Assembly: GCA_902805475.1 (NCBI GenBank)
Contig: CADCSX010000003.1
Coordinates: 930,001-994,000, forward strand
DNA length: 64,000 nucleotides
Direction of reading: 5' to 3'
DNA from: Entonaema liquescens
Taxonomy: Eukaryota > Ascomycota > Sordariomycetes > Xylariales > Xylariaceae
A program made the translations under genes and the position numbers. The notes beneath the pieces are model-generated. The model saw only the letters and a list, made by a program, of their open reading frames with translations, was not told where the DNA came from and ran no database searches. Each line of letters begins with the position of its first letter. The first letter of the stretch is position 1. This document shows positions 45,396 through 57,460 of this stretch, in pieces.

Positions 45396-46055
45396 ATGCC
45401 AGTCACGGAGTTAGCATGGTTTAGAAGCACCCACGGGCCTATCGGAGACGAGGCGAAGGAGGCCATGAATAAAGCCTTAGACGTCCAGAATGAGTGGTGC
45501 GTCCGCAACACTCCGACATTACCTAATGGCAGAGAAGCTCGTGGTTTAGCCCTCTTCCAGCAAATCGAGGATCCATCTGTTGTCGTTTTAACAGCGCACT
45601 GGGAATCCGTCGCTCAGCACGGGCTTTGGTTGGCCTCCCCAGAAAACAAGGCCGTCTATTCCTCTCTCGGAGACCACTTCCAGACGATAGTCTTCTTTCA
45701 CATCGAAAACGCCCAATTCTTCGATGCATCGGGGCCTGACGGCAACATCTCTTTATTGAAGAGTCCAGTAGTTGGTATAAGTAGTGTCACTATTCCGGCT
45801 GAGAAGCGAAAGGATTTTGAACAGGCTTGGGCTGAAAATAAATACCTGTTGGACGGACATACACCGCTAACTAAGTATGGGTGGCGCATCGAAAAGGAGG
45901 ACGAGAGTTCGGAACAATTCGTCCTTTCCTGCCCGTGGCCAAGCGTCGAGAAGCACATGGAATTCGCAAAGGGAAAAAGCTTCCCCCAATTCGAGACGAC
46001 AGTCCTGTCCTACACGCAGGCTTCCGAGGTCAAGCATTACAAGAGGATCCTGTAA
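45396..46055 (+). CDS. ABM-like dimeric alpha-beta barrel protein
   Basis: A single-exon 219-aa protein with no signal peptide. Two consecutive ferredoxin-like halves are seen: residues 1-110 (MPVTELAWFR ... VVVLTAHWESVAQHGLWLAS ... FFHIENAQFF) and 120-219 (VVGISSVTIPAEKRKDFEQA ... FVLSCPWPSVEKHMEFAKG ... HYKRIL). This matches fungal antibiotic-biosynthesis-monooxygenase-like or dimeric alpha-beta barrel proteins. These can be cofactor-less oxygenases or simply small-ligand proteins. The catalytic role is not determinable. Confidence 0.75.
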   Translation: MPVTELAWFRSTHGPIGDEAKEAMNKALDVQNEWCVRNTPTLPNGREARGLALFQQIEDPSVVVLTAHWESVAQHGLWLASPENKAVYSSLGDHFQTIVFFHIENAQFFDASGPDGNISLLKSPVVGISSVTIPAEKRKDFEQAWAENKYLLDGHTPLTKYGWRIEKEDESSEQFVLSCPWPSVEKHMEFAKGKSFPQFETTVLSYTQASEVKHYKRIL

Positions 46056-46357
46056 GGCATTATTAAGCACACAATAAGAAAGTCTTTTTTTGCTCTTTGG
46101 AAATAACAGCCCTGATCGCGGGATTTTTGTGCAATTGTTGTGAATTGTCTACAAGCGTTATCGTGCTCGAGAAATATCAATTCGGAAGGTATCCTTAGAC
46201 GCCGCCTCATGAAAATACCAGCCCAGCTATAAGAGCATATGCATCACTCCCCATTGGTCTTCGACGACCGCGCTCGTAGACGCCTATCCGTCCATCACCC
46301 TGAGTCTTCCCCAGTTGCGATGGGTAGTTTTCCTTTCCCCGGACGTGCGGTCAGCAC
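46056..46357. other. Short intergenic spacer
   Basis: Convergent 3' ends of the ABM-like and eL38 genes. Nothing distinctive is seen. Confidence 0.4.
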
Positions 46358-46803
46358 TTACGCCGTGTGCTTACCCTTCCTGTTCTTCTTGGGAACCTCT
46401 TTGATTTGTAGGTCTGTGGTTTATAATGTTAGCACTTGTTCGAGGTTCCAGCTTGCGAAAGAGTCAATGCGTACTCGGGGGTAAGCTCTGCTTTAGCTTC
46501 TCGGCCTTGTCGGAGTCCTTAAGGATTAGGGTGTAGAGGTGCTTGGAGCATCGGACCTTGAACTTGGTCTGCGACGACTTCTTGTTCTTCTTGATCCGGG
46601 CGGCTGTGAAAAAGTGAATTGTTAGGACAAGCAGGGACACCTAAACAGCTATTTTCTGTTCATTATCTCGTCACGTACACTTGGCGTCTTCCCGCCGGCA
46701 GATCTCGATGAACTAAATAACTCAATTATTAGCCAAAATTCGATTGAATAGAGTCTTAAAGTCGCAAACGTACCTTCTTGATATCGGCGATTTCCTGAGG
46801 CAT
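46358..46803 (-). CDS. RPL38: 60S ribosomal protein L38 (eL38)
   Basis: A large-subunit ribosomal protein. Four small coding exons (complement) are 46774-46803, 46679-46712, 46475-46603 and 46358-46413, giving 82 aa. The spliced product MPQEIADIKKFIEICRREDA, then KSARIKKNKKSSQTKFKVRC, YTLILKDSDKAEKLKQSLPP and NLQIKEVPKKNRKGKHTA agrees with eL38 throughout, and every phase closes. Introns make up almost half of the 446-bp locus, and exon 2 is only 34 nt. Such intron-rich structure is usual for fungal ribosomal protein genes. Longer frames on the opposite strand here are shadows. Confidence 0.95.
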
Positions 46804-47419
46804 TTTGACGGTGTGATGGCGGAATCGATGTTGATAAAGGTAGGAATCGAGAAGTTGACTTTTCTGCCGGTGTTGCGAAATTGTGTGGGCGAAATTCCGT
46901 GACAGGGTTCTAAGCGATTTCCCAATATTGATAGTGGGGAGGGTTCTTGAAATTGATAAGAGAGATAAGTCCCACTTATAAGTCTTGAGCACGGTCCACT
47001 TGCAGCATGGAACTGACGATGAGGCGTTGGATACCTCTCCTAATAAAATACGTGGCTAATGACGTGGCGTTAGCTTCCACTATCACAAGCCGAAGATAGA
47101 TACAGGTATTAGTCCTCCTACATGAAGAACCATGATTTGAATTGGACAGAGTTGCCTGATCACTGAACCTGGGATATTAGTGATTCGAAATTATACCTTA
47201 TATTGATCCTTTTTATGTATATAAGTTGCTTCCGACCTGCCAATCAACCATGCCTACTCTTCTTGATAATGCCATGAAATCCAAGGTGCACAACCCTCAT
47301 TATTATCTACTACTCCTCTACTGGTAGCTAAGGACCTCCTAACTAATTCGACGTGAGCAGAACGCTGTACTAGGTACATCTGCTTGTTACGTATAAGTCC
47401 TTTCGCCTTCGCAATACTG
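46804..47419. other. Divergent promoter of RPL38 and the small membrane protein gene
   Basis: Upstream region of two divergent genes. I see no ribosomal-protein-specific box with certainty. Confidence 0.4.
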
Positions 47420-47695
47420 ATGAGTGCTTATATCAAAGCCTTCTCCGGGCTCGTTACAGCCGCCCTCGCTTGGTCTTGGGCCGGCGGGAGTATATTCCCT
47501 TCTCAGGATGATCCAAAGGGTGACCCCCAAACTTGGACGCGAGAAGAGCTTAGAAGATGGCTCGCTGCCGTAAGAATCTTACCTTATTCCGTCAACTCTT
47601 CTCTGTTAGCTAATTAGGTCTAGCGCAACCTTCATCCCCAGGAGGGAGATACTCGGGAGCAGCTCCTAGAAAGGGTCAAGGCGAATATGAGGTAG
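47420..47695 (+). CDS. Small membrane-anchored Ish1/SAP-like protein
   Basis: A 73-aa protein from exons 47420-47569 and 47624-47695, phase 0. The N-terminal hydrophobic stretch (IKAFSGLVTAALAWSWAGG) looks like a signal anchor. The remainder, TWTREELRRWLAARNLHP then GDTREQLLERVKANM, is one helix-extension-helix unit like the Ish1 or SAP motif. No catalytic residues are present. Homologous short proteins are probably overlooked in annotations because half of the motif is in the second exon. The location (ER or mitochondrial membrane) is uncertain. Confidence 0.65.
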
Positions 47696-48193
47696 GGCGC
47701 GTTAGCAGTGGTTATTTTCAATACTAGTGTGCTACTACGGTCTGGTCTTGGAGTGGTTGGAAAGTCGACTGTTGCAGTCCCTGCACCGAAGAAGAATAGA
47801 CGAACCATCGGGTTTCCTATTCTCGAATTGACGTGTACATGACTATCAATCTTGTTTTTATGCGTATGCATATGTAGCTGAATTTGAAACAATAGTATTC
47901 CTTATAAACATTATCTCGAGTATATTAAATGTGATAGGCGATGGTGTTGCGTCTAGGATTCGAGAAGTTGACAAGGTACTTTGGTCTACGAGGCGGTGCA
48001 GTTGCTGTGCCATAATTTGTATCCTTGTACTACATATACTAGCCACATTACGTCTGACCTGACACGGTTTCTCGATGAAAGCTTACCCCCCCAGCTTGCC
48101 TGCCTTACACTATCATAGGTCTTTCCTCCAGCTAGCCTTAGACGGAATTTCCCTAATGCTTCCATCTTCACCGAACTTTTTAATTTCGGCGTG
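47696..48193. other. Intergenic upstream of STE24
   Basis: AT-rich promoter sequence. No other feature is seen. Confidence 0.4.
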
Positions 48194-49674
48194 ATGGATA
48201 TCCTTCAGGTATGTCTTATAACCAATTAATATTACTAGGAAAAAATACTAACATTGTACAAATAGCGCCTAGCTCGGTTCTTGGACCGACCCCTCTTCCC
48301 GTGGAAGAAGCTCATCATCGGTTTTTCTGTCGCCCAGTATCTCTTCGAAGAATTCTTATCACTACGCCAGTATGGAGTCTTAAAGAAGACAAAGCCCCCA
48401 AAGGTTCTCGAAAAGGAAGTCACTCAGGATGTCTACGATAAAAGTCAGGAATATGGTCGCGCTAAAGCAAGGTTCGGTTTTGTAAAGGGTCTCTGGGGTC
48501 AAATCCAGAATATTGCCTTCATTCACTTCGACGTTCTCCCAAAATTATGGTCATGGACTGGTGGTCTTCTTCGCTTCGCTCCCGCCCGGTTTAGCGGCGA
48601 GATTTCGCACTCAATCGTCTTCGTCCTCACGTTTATCCTGATTCAACAAGCCCTGTCACTCCCTGCCAACATCTACCATACGTTCGTCTTGGAAGAGAAG
48701 TTCGGTTTTAACAAGCAGACGCCTAAACTGTTCATTACGGATATGATCAAGTCAAACTTGCTCGCTTTCGTCATTGCGCCTCCTGTTCTTGCCGGGTTCC
48801 TCGCCATCGTGAAGAAGACGGGTACTCAGTTTGTCACTTATCTCTGGCTTTTCACTGCTGTTCTTCAGGTTTTCATGATTACTGTCTATCCAATCTTCAT
48901 CCTACCCCTGTTCAACAAGTTATCTCCACTAGAGGAAGGCAAATTGAAGACCGAAACTGAGGCACTAGCAAAGAAATTGAACTTCCCTCTCCACGAATTG
49001 TTCGTCATCGATGGCAGCAAGCGCAGCGCACACAGCAACGCCTATTTCTTTGGACTTCCATGGAAGAAGCACATTGTTATCTACGATACACTGATCGAGA
49101 AGAGCAGCTCGGAGGAGGTTGTTGCTGTCTTAGCGCACGAACTCGGCCACTGGAGTCTCGGTCATACTACTAGGCTTTTCGGCATCTCTCAGGTTTGCTT
49201 TAAAACGTCCAATTGAAATATAATACACGTGCTAATAATCGACAGATCAATGTATTCTACATCTTTAGCTTGTTCTCGGTCTTCGTCAACAACAACTCCT
49301 TGTATAACGACTTCGGCTTTATTAAGGAGCACCCTATTATTATTGGGTTCATTCTATTCTCGGACGCATTGGCACCAATGGACCTTGTGATTAAGTTACT
49401 GATGAACATCATGAGCCGCAAATTCGAATTCCAGGCCGATGCATTTGCTCGCAACCTCGGATATCAGGCCGAGCTAGCTTCGTCTCTTATCAAGCTGCAG
49501 ATCCAGAATCTTAGTACAATGGATGCGGACCCATTATATGCGAGCTACCATTTCTCCCACCCCATCCTTTCGGAGAGATTGAAGGCGTTGGAGTGGACTC
49601 CTACCGAAAAAGTAGTTAGCGAGAAAAAGGAGGGAGAGGATACTGCTGAGAAAGCTAGTGGACGGGAGCTATAG
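48194..49674 (+). CDS. STE24: CAAX prenyl protease 1 (Ste24 zinc metalloprotease)
   Basis: An ER/inner-nuclear-membrane metalloprotease that removes -AAX from prenylated proteins and processes a-factor-type pheromones. Exons are 48194-48208 (15 nt), 48266-49192 and 49246-49674, giving 456 aa (yeast Ste24 has 453). The zinc motif is HELGH (about residue 297) within VVAVLAHELGHWSLGH; the distal Glu ligand is in SRKFEFQADAFA. Several hydrophobic spans are visible (for example SIVFVLTFILIQQAL, LLAFVIAPPVLAGFLAI, VFMITVYPIFILPLF), in line with the seven-helix barrel. The five-residue first exon MDILQ matches fungal orthologues. The product acts downstream of the RAM2 prenyltransferase found in this window. 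Confidence 0.96.
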
Positions 49675-50412
49675 ATCTTGCCAGATTAGATCTTCACATC
49701 GTGAAAATGTACACTAGAGAGCAATTATAGGCAGTTATACTTGGCTTAATGCGATATACAGTCTTGCCTTATACCTATAGAACTGAGCTATACATAATTG
49801 TTGGTGCTCTGCATAAGCCCCTTATGCTACATCATGAACTAATATGCCTAAGAGAGGTGCAAGATAGGGGAGAGAAGATATGGCAACGAATCTTTTACTC
49901 TAGCTGATATTGTGGTTAGTAGAATAGTTGCTGGTATTACAGTACATGTATATCGGTAATATATGAGATATCTACCTAGTAAACAAACACGTTGATGCGA
50001 TCTTTAGCTTCTCTCAGGGCATTTGCACATTTAGGGACCCAAGCAGCTGCTAGGTAGGTAGATGCATGCATTAAGGTAGGTACACTAGTTTAAGAGGTAA
50101 TGTAGTGTGTAGTTACCTGCATATAAAGAATCAATACCAATTAGCCAATCAAGTGCTCTGTGATAGGTGGGGCTGTACCTAGTGACGTGACTCTTAACGC
50201 GTGCCCCCGCTAGAGATCCCTGCTAAGCACTGAACGCGCGACGCGCTTTTCCAAAACCACTTAAATCACTTACTTAATGAGCGACTCGTGCTTTTGTTAC
50301 GCTACTCTCACATATATCTATCATCGCTAGTGGTAATTCGAGTAGAGGCTCTGATGTTCTGATTACCCTATCACTATATTTCCCATCGACTCTGTCCTTG
50401 AAAGACGTAGTC
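49675..50412. other. Intergenic between STE24 and POL3
   Basis: STE24 3' region and POL3 promoter. The MluI-box cluster is listed separately. Confidence 0.4.
50197..50245 (+). promoter_or_regulatory. MCB/MBF-like box cluster upstream of POL3
   Basis: One perfect ACGCGT (50197-50202) and two ACGCG cores (50234-50238 and 50241-50245) lie 170-215 bp before the POL3 start. ACGCGT is the MluI cell-cycle box bound by MBF in yeasts at G1/S replication genes. The role here is inferred from motif and context. Confidence 0.5.
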
Positions 50413-53400
50413 ATGGCTACCAAGTTCTTACCCCAGAAGCGCACCCTTGGGGACGATTCGGGTCGCCGAAATTTCCTTTCAAATCCCAACGCAAAGAAGC
50501 CCCGTCTCGAACCACTCACCTCCTCGCCGGCTTCGCGCCTAAACAGTTCTCAACAAGGACCTGGTTCAAAGTTAACATCAACCCAGCCGAAAAGCACATT
50601 CGAGTCAGAAGTTCTCGAGAAATTAAGCCAAGATATTTCGGAGCTCAAGCAGACCAATTCAGAGAAAGATCAAGCATGGGAACGCCCTCCCGTTGTGAAC
50701 TTCGACCCTACTCGAGACAACCTTACCTTCCAGCAGATAGAGGCTGAAGAAGGTACTCTCCATGGCGGCAAGACCACGGTCAAACTCTTCGGTGTAACCG
50801 AGAATGGCCACTCTGTGATGATGCACGTCACAGACTTCAAGCATTACCTTTACGTCGCCGCCCCGGTTTCCTTCACACCCCAAGATTGCGAATCGTTTAA
50901 AGCCTTTCTCGAGACCCAATTAGCCCAACATCAACCTGTTATATACTCTTGCCAAGTGGTCCTACGAGAGAATATATACGGCTTCCAGGGCAACACGCAA
51001 AGCCCCTATATCAAGATTACGGTCACAGATCCAAAGCATATTGTAAAAGTGCGTTCGGCCTTCGAGAAGAATGAGGTAAATTGGAAGGGAATGTGGAAGG
51101 GAGTCGAGGGCGGTATAATGACTTTTGATAACCTACAATACGTTTTACGATTCATGGTTGACTGCAAGGTGCGAGACTCATGACAATTACACTAAAGAAG
51201 CATATTGACCATTGTAGATTCCCGGAATGTCCTGGGTAGAAGCACCCGCGAAGACATATCGATTAATACCAGACGGCCAACGGCAATCGAGTTGTCAGAT
51301 TGAAGCCGAGATAAGCTACCGAGAGCTGATTTCCACGAACCGAAAGGAGAATGGTCTAAGATGGCGCCTCTACGGATTCTCTCCTTCGATATCGAATGTG
51401 CTGGGCGGAAAGGCATTTTCCCAGAAGCGAACCACGATCCAGTCATCCAAATCGCGAACGTTGTAACCCGCTATGGAGAGAGCAAACCCTTTGTTCGGAA
51501 TGTATTCTGCTTAGACCGGACAAGTCCTATAGTAGCAACCCAGATCCTCGATTTCGAGAAGGAATCAGACATGCTCATGGCTTGGAAACGGTTCCTCGAT
51601 AAGGTCGATCCTGATTTGATTACTGGTTACAACATTGCTAACTTCGATTTCCCCTATTTACTTGACCGTGCCGAACACTTGAGGATTGGTGGTTTCGATT
51701 ACTGGACCCGTCTGCCTAGTGTCAGAACCTTTTCCAAAAAGACAAATTTCTCTAGTAAGCAAATGGGAAATCGAGATACGAAGACCACAAATACAAATGG
51801 TCGATTGCAACTTGATCTCTTACAATTGATTCAACGAGATCACCACCTTAGGAGTTATACACTCAATTCAGTGTGTTCTCACTTTTTAGGGGAGCAAAAA
51901 GAAGATGTTCACTACACGATGATTACCGAACTATTCAACGGCACACCAGAGTCTAGGCGTCGTCTAGCGTTATATTGTTTGAAGGATGCCTACTTACCTC
52001 AACGATTGATGGACAAACTCTCCTGTCTTGCGAATTATACAGAAATGGCTAGAGTCACAGGAGTTCCGTTCAACTTTTTACTCTCTCGTGGACAGCAGGT
52101 TAAATTCATGAGCCAGCTGTTCCGAAAGGCTCTGGAGCAAAAGCTTGTGATCCCAAATATGAGATCGGAAAGTTCAGACGATCAGTATGAAGGCGCTACA
52201 GTTATTGAACCTACTCGAGGTTACTACGACGTACCTATCGCAACTCTCGATTTCGCGTCATTATACCCCAGTATCATGCAAGCGCATAACCTTTGCTACA
52301 CAACTCTTATAAACAAGAGAGCAGTAGAGAAGTTTAACCTCAAGAAAGATGAGGACTATATCGTTACGCCTAACGGTGATATGTTCGTCACTGTTAAGCA
52401 GCGAAAGGGTCTTCTTGCCCAGATTCTCGAGGAACTTCTCTCAGCAAGAAAGCAAGCCAAAAGAGAACTAGCTGTCGAGACTGACCCTTTCAAAAAGGCC
52501 GTCTTGAACGGTCGTCAGCTCGCGTTGAAAGTCAGCGCCAACAGTGTTTATGGTCTTACAGGTGCCACAACTGGCAAGCTCCCCTGTCTCGAGATTGCCA
52601 GTAGTACCACAAGTTTTGGCCGACAGATGATTGAGAAAACTAAGGCGGAAGTAGAAAAGAAGTATAACATCGCAAATGGATATACTCATGACGCCCAAGT
52701 CATCTACGGTGACACAGATTCCGTCATGGTTAAATTTGGGACGAAAGACCTAGCTGAAGCAATGAAGCTCGGCGAAGAGGCAGCGAATTATGTGTCATCA
52801 AAATTCGTTAAGCCTATCAAGCTAGAGTTCGAGAAAGTCTACTTCCCATACCTACTAATCAACAAGAAGCGATATGCAGGTCTTTTTTGGACGAGACCTG
52901 ATAAATTCGACAAGATGGATACCAAAGGTATCGAGACTGTCAGGAGAGATAACTGTCTGTTAGTACAGACAGTCATTGAGAAGGTCCTCAGGATGATCTT
53001 GATCGATCAGGACGTCCAGGGAGCTCAAGAGTACGTCTACCTCCTTCATTTCTAAGTTTTGTCATACTAACCAGACTCTAGCTACGTCAAAGATACAATT
53101 GCGGATCTACTACAGAACAAGATAGACATGTCTAAACTTGTGATTACGAAAGCGCTCACCAAAGAAAGCTACGATGCGAAGCAAGCTCACGTTGAACTTG
53201 CCCAGCGCATGAAGAAGCGTGATGCTGGTTCAGCGCCTGGATTAGGCGATCGAGTCGCATACGTTATGGTAAAAGGTGCAAGCGGAGCAAAGAATTTCGA
53301 AAAGTCTGAAGATCCGATCTTCGTTCTAGAGAATAACGTCCCGATCGATACAAGATATTACCTCGACAACCAGTTAGCCAAGCCCTTAGGACGTATCTTC

Positions 53401-53823
53401 GATCCTATCCTGGGAGAGACGAAGTCAAAGTCGCTCCTTCATGGTGACCATACCCGTGCCGTCGCAGTTGCAGCACCAACAGTGGGCGGTCTCATGAAGT
53501 TTGCAAAGAAGACCATGACATGCATGGGCTGCAAGAAGCCGCTCGTGAGCAAGGAAGAAAGTGGCGGTGCTGTCTGCTCAGACTGCGCGCCGCGTGTGGG
53601 TGAGTTATACAAGAAGACACTGGACAAGGTTTCCGATCTGGAAGTCCGGTTCGGGAGGCTCTGGACACAATGCCAGCGATGTCAGGGCAGTATGCATGGA
53701 GAGGTCATCTGCAGCAGTAAAGATTGTCCTATCTTCTACATGCGCATGAAGGCGAAGAAGGACGTCGAAGACGCCAGCAAGGAACTGAAGCGTTTCGATT
53801 TTGACCAATCTGCTATATGGTAA
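50413..53823 (+). CDS. POL3: DNA polymerase delta catalytic subunit (one apparent frame break)
   Basis: A B-family replicative polymerase with proofreading exonuclease. Exons are 50413-51168, 51218-53030 and 53082-53823. With one base restored in exon 2 the product is 1103 aa (yeast 1097). Exonuclease motif I is LSFDIECAG. The polymerase motifs are DFASLYPSIMQAHNLCYTT (A), SANSVYGLTG (B) and YGDTDSVM (C). The C-terminus carries CysA (CMGCKKP...CSDC) and CysB (CQRCQGS...CSSKDC), the latter the iron-sulfur ligand set for accessory subunits. The frame changes near 51325-51345, between SCQIEAEISYREL and WSKMAPLRIL, and fits one base missing (for example CC for CCC at 51340). No intron can bridge it without losing conserved residues. 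A loss-of-function allele of this essential gene is unlikely, so I suspect consensus error. Confidence 0.93.
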
Positions 53824-54429
53824 TGACAAAACATTTAGAATCAGATGCACCCGCGGTCTGGGAAACTTGGGCGTTATGACAGATGTATGATTGTATGGAG
53901 TTCGGGTTGGTGGTTTATATTTATGATTGACAAAGCTATATATAATAGGGGTTCGCAGACTTAAGCTCCATGGAAGAAGATACCATATACCGATTAACGC
54001 CGTAATTCTAATAGAGTTGCGCTATTTGCAAGGACTTTGATGACATTTGATCGTGGCAATAACATTTATTATTAGATCGTGTGTGTGCTTGCCTGAATGT
54101 TTGGCAGAGAGGATTTGACTTCCCCTGAGTTAAGGTATGCCCCTTCTGCAAATATCAGATAAGCCAAAGGCTAAATATTTATTTAGACTTAACTAGATAA
54201 TATTACTATAATCTCCATCCCATCGTCCTCTTTTCGATTAGCATATACGATATAATCGATTTATCATTCAGGACGAATCAGTAATTTCAATTTGGTTAAC
54301 TAGAATTAGAATTATCTACCTTCGCCAGTATCTTCGTCGACCCATTCATCTACGAATATTCTTCGGAACATCCTCGTTTCAAGCCCAGAGGCTCCTTTCT
54401 TCGACTCTAATTAGTCCGCACGAATCAAG
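53824..54429. other. Intergenic between POL3 and a small gene
   Basis: AT-rich. No element is recognised. Confidence 0.4.
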
Positions 54430-54959
54430 ATGGCGATGAAGGCAAGCGAGAAGGCGATCATCGCCGGGGTGAGTAATACGACCAACACAACGACGACCAA
54501 CACTTCACAGTTCTAATGTGCTTTTCTATTTCTTACCCAGATGTCTCTCCTCGTCGGCCTAAACGTGGCGACCTTATACCAAAACGAGCAGAGGGAGGAT
54601 CGGCGGATGGAGCTCCACCGTCAGAGGGAGCAGGCAGCTGAAGAAGCCATGTCCGTTGTGCAAGTCACCTTCTCTTCCTCTACCACTAACTACCTACCTA
54701 AGGTAGTAAAGTTCTCTTTTTTCCCGTTCTGACTAGACTATCTTATCGCAGGCAAGGGCTCAGGAAAAAATGCATGAAGGCCCTACGCCAGAAGGGCAAG
54801 GCGATGCATCAGCTCCACCGGATGGAGGGTATGAGGCCCGGCTCGGAGGAGTTCACGGCGGCGTTTGGGAAGTTGAGGGAGACGGTGAACGAGCAGATTG
54901 AGGGTGGCCCTGAGAACGGCGGTGGTGGGAAGGATGGGGGTAAGGGGGGTGGCAAGTAG
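54430..54959 (+). CDS. Small single-pass membrane protein of unknown function
   Basis: Exon 1 (54430-54468, MAMKASEKAIIAG) and exon 2 from 54541 (MSLLVGLNVATLYQNEQRED) give one short hydrophobic helix and then a charged helix (RRMELHRQREQAAEEAM). A second intron probably starts after the Ser or Val near 54653-54662 and ends at 54751. The C-terminal part, ALRQKGKAMHQLHRMEGM and EEFTAAFGKLRETVNEQI, is helical and ends in a Gly/Lys tail. The protein-like reading after the acceptor (ARAQEKMHE) is one frame off the C-terminal part around 54773-54780, so a small indel or a different splice is present. No family is recognised; it resembles conserved small fungal proteins of mitochondrial or ER membranes. 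Confidence 0.5.
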
Positions 54960-57460
54960 AAGAAGGGTTAATGGTGTTGTATCTTTGGTGAGGGTGTTGG
55001 TGTGCATAGCGGGATGGAGTTATTACTTCTAAGCGTGTTGTTTTCGGACGAGTCTCTTTTCTCTACAGCGTAGCCTTGAGGTCAACTGTCTTACATAGAA
55101 TCCATTGGTCATGCAAGGTATCCGTTTATATATCATGTCTTCCGCAAGTTCCCGCCGATAATAGCATGTGAGATATCGATATACCATTAATCGCCAAAGT
55201 AATCGAGGCTGTTTAGCTAATATTATAAGCAGTAACGATATACGTGTTCCTCCCATGTGGTCGCGTGCCACCAGGTTGAGTTGCTAATTGTCTCGTTGGC
55301 ATTTCGATGAGCATTTCGATGAAGGTTTAGAGTTTACTCGACGGTTATATGTCGGAAACTACAACCGTCAAGACCGTCAAGGTGCTTTGTTATAAGCATG
55401 TATTCGGATGGAAGCTACCACCATTTAGAGAAGGTGCGATGAACATTGTGGGGAGTTAGATCAGAAATCAATCAGTGAATCGAACCCTTGCCGAACTTTC
55501 CCTAGTACAACTTTCTCTTACACTGAAATTATCAATCTCATCTATACCACAATCATATTCTAAAATCGCAAAGGATGCCACGTCTACAGAGCACGTCACC
55601 TTGTAAGATGATGCCGCGAACATTGTCAGCACAGCTTCAACAGCTACCGCTGCAATGTTTTGCAAAATAGGCAAGTTGACCGAGAATAACTTGGTTACCC
55701 GAGAAGTAAAGAGAACAACCGCAAGACCGCAGCCCAAAGATTTATATCAGTCTTGGTATATGCCAGTATGCTAGTAACGTTCATCCTAGGTTAGTAACGT
55801 TTCAATCCTCGGATGTTGTTGAAGGTATAGTTTATAGGTTGACTAGCACAAATACCGGTGTCGAGATGTGAGGGGTTCTTCCCAAGGATCATCTCGAACA
55901 GCATTCGACGTCTTGGCTGCCTAGAAAACTACGGGATCCGGATGCTCGTAACTTAAATGTCGTATGAGCTTTTGCTCGCGGTTCGTTTTCGTAACGATGC
56001 TCGATATGAAATTGTCAGAGCCTGATCCGACTTGCTCCGGTTGCGGAACATCTCGGCCAAATAGTTCTTTGAGACTAGTCGGCGCAACTTTGGTAGCTAT
56101 TACGCAATACATATCCAACGGAGAGATGCTACTGGATCGAAATTTCCGCGAGATGCATGTCTTGCAGGGTCCGCTCATGTCGTTCCCTGTCTTCACATAG
56201 CCTTCCTAGCCGTCCCAAGCTCTTGGCAGGGTCGTTCCGCGAACGGCGGCTGGGGAATTCCATATTCGACACACTTCAAGCGTGGAAATTCTGTCAGCGA
56301 CATTCAATTGACGTGAATATTGTTGTCGTCGCAATCAACCCACGAATCAACGGCCTCTGATAAGATGCCGCACATCTGTGGCGAAGCTTAAACTTCTCGC
56401 TTCTCCGGGTCTGATCCCTACCCTACCATAGCCTACCGTAGGGCGTTGAAATCAGACTCTATGGTTGGCTGATTCTCATCTAGGCTCACGATTCAGCTCC
56501 TAGTTCATACATTTCCCCCACAGAGGAACCACATGGTTTTGTAGTAGCCGCCACGAACTCCGTCACCGCTCTGCTGCTCGCATGCGCATCTTGACATCAA
56601 GAGCATGTGCTACGGTGTTTTCTTTTTTCTCGCTAACCAAAATTTGTGCGGACATCAAAAAAAGTAGCCCCGTCATTATTATGTAGCTACCCTAACAATT
56701 TCCGGTGAAGATAACCACTCGGCTCCCCGGAAATTGGTCTTACAGTACCATACATAGCACTTCAAACGTTACCTAGCCTCGACTACCAGCGAGGAAGTCC
56801 TTGGTCCGCCGACAACGCTCTGGACTTAGAGAACTTGGTATAATCTCTAGGACATGGATCTGCGTGGACTAGATTGAGGCATATACCTTGATCCCATCCA
56901 ACGGCCAACAATTGCCTCAGTTCAGACAGGGGCAAGGCCAGAATAATATGAAGGTAAAAAGAAAAAATCAGCCGGAATCGTTCGCTATGGCCTAGGCCCC
57001 CCACACCTTTCTCCCCGGGTAGGTGAGGCTACATACAATCTTACCTTCTGCCATTAGCGAAAAATTGTAGTCATTGAGCGTCACGGCTTGGGTTACCTGA
57101 TGTGTCTCAGGCATCAAGGGCCACCTTTACAGAATGGCAACGCGTAGTCAAGCCTTGATCGGCATGTTCACCACTTTACCACTTAGTCTGGAGGAGCACC
57201 GATGACGGTGTCTCTCGGTCTTTGTTCTTGTCGGGCGGGAGGCACATATAATACCTCGCCTCCCCTCAAGTCTGGTATCTTCTTCTTGGTTCTTTGAAAG
57301 TAGAAAAATAAAGTTTGCACTTCTGACGACTCGTTCACGGGAGGCGTATTCCCTATTCCATTTATATTAGCATCGTGTCAGACACAGTTTTAAGATACCC
57401 AATTTCCCTGATACCTTTCTCTCTTGAAATTATACCCAGACTTAAGCCCACGTCGTAACC
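54960..57460. other. 2.5-kb intergenic region
   Basis: Several overlapping short frames (for example 55921-56196 minus) have no recognisable family. The right end is the GDH promoter, with a TATA-like ATATAATA at 57246-57253 and a pyrimidine-rich stretch after it. Confidence 0.45.

Noticed and set aside
51290..51360. An intron to explain the POL3 frame break (donor near 51281, acceptor at 51360)
   Set aside because: It would delete the conserved CQIEAEISYREL region and does not fit the exon length arithmetic as well as one missing base.
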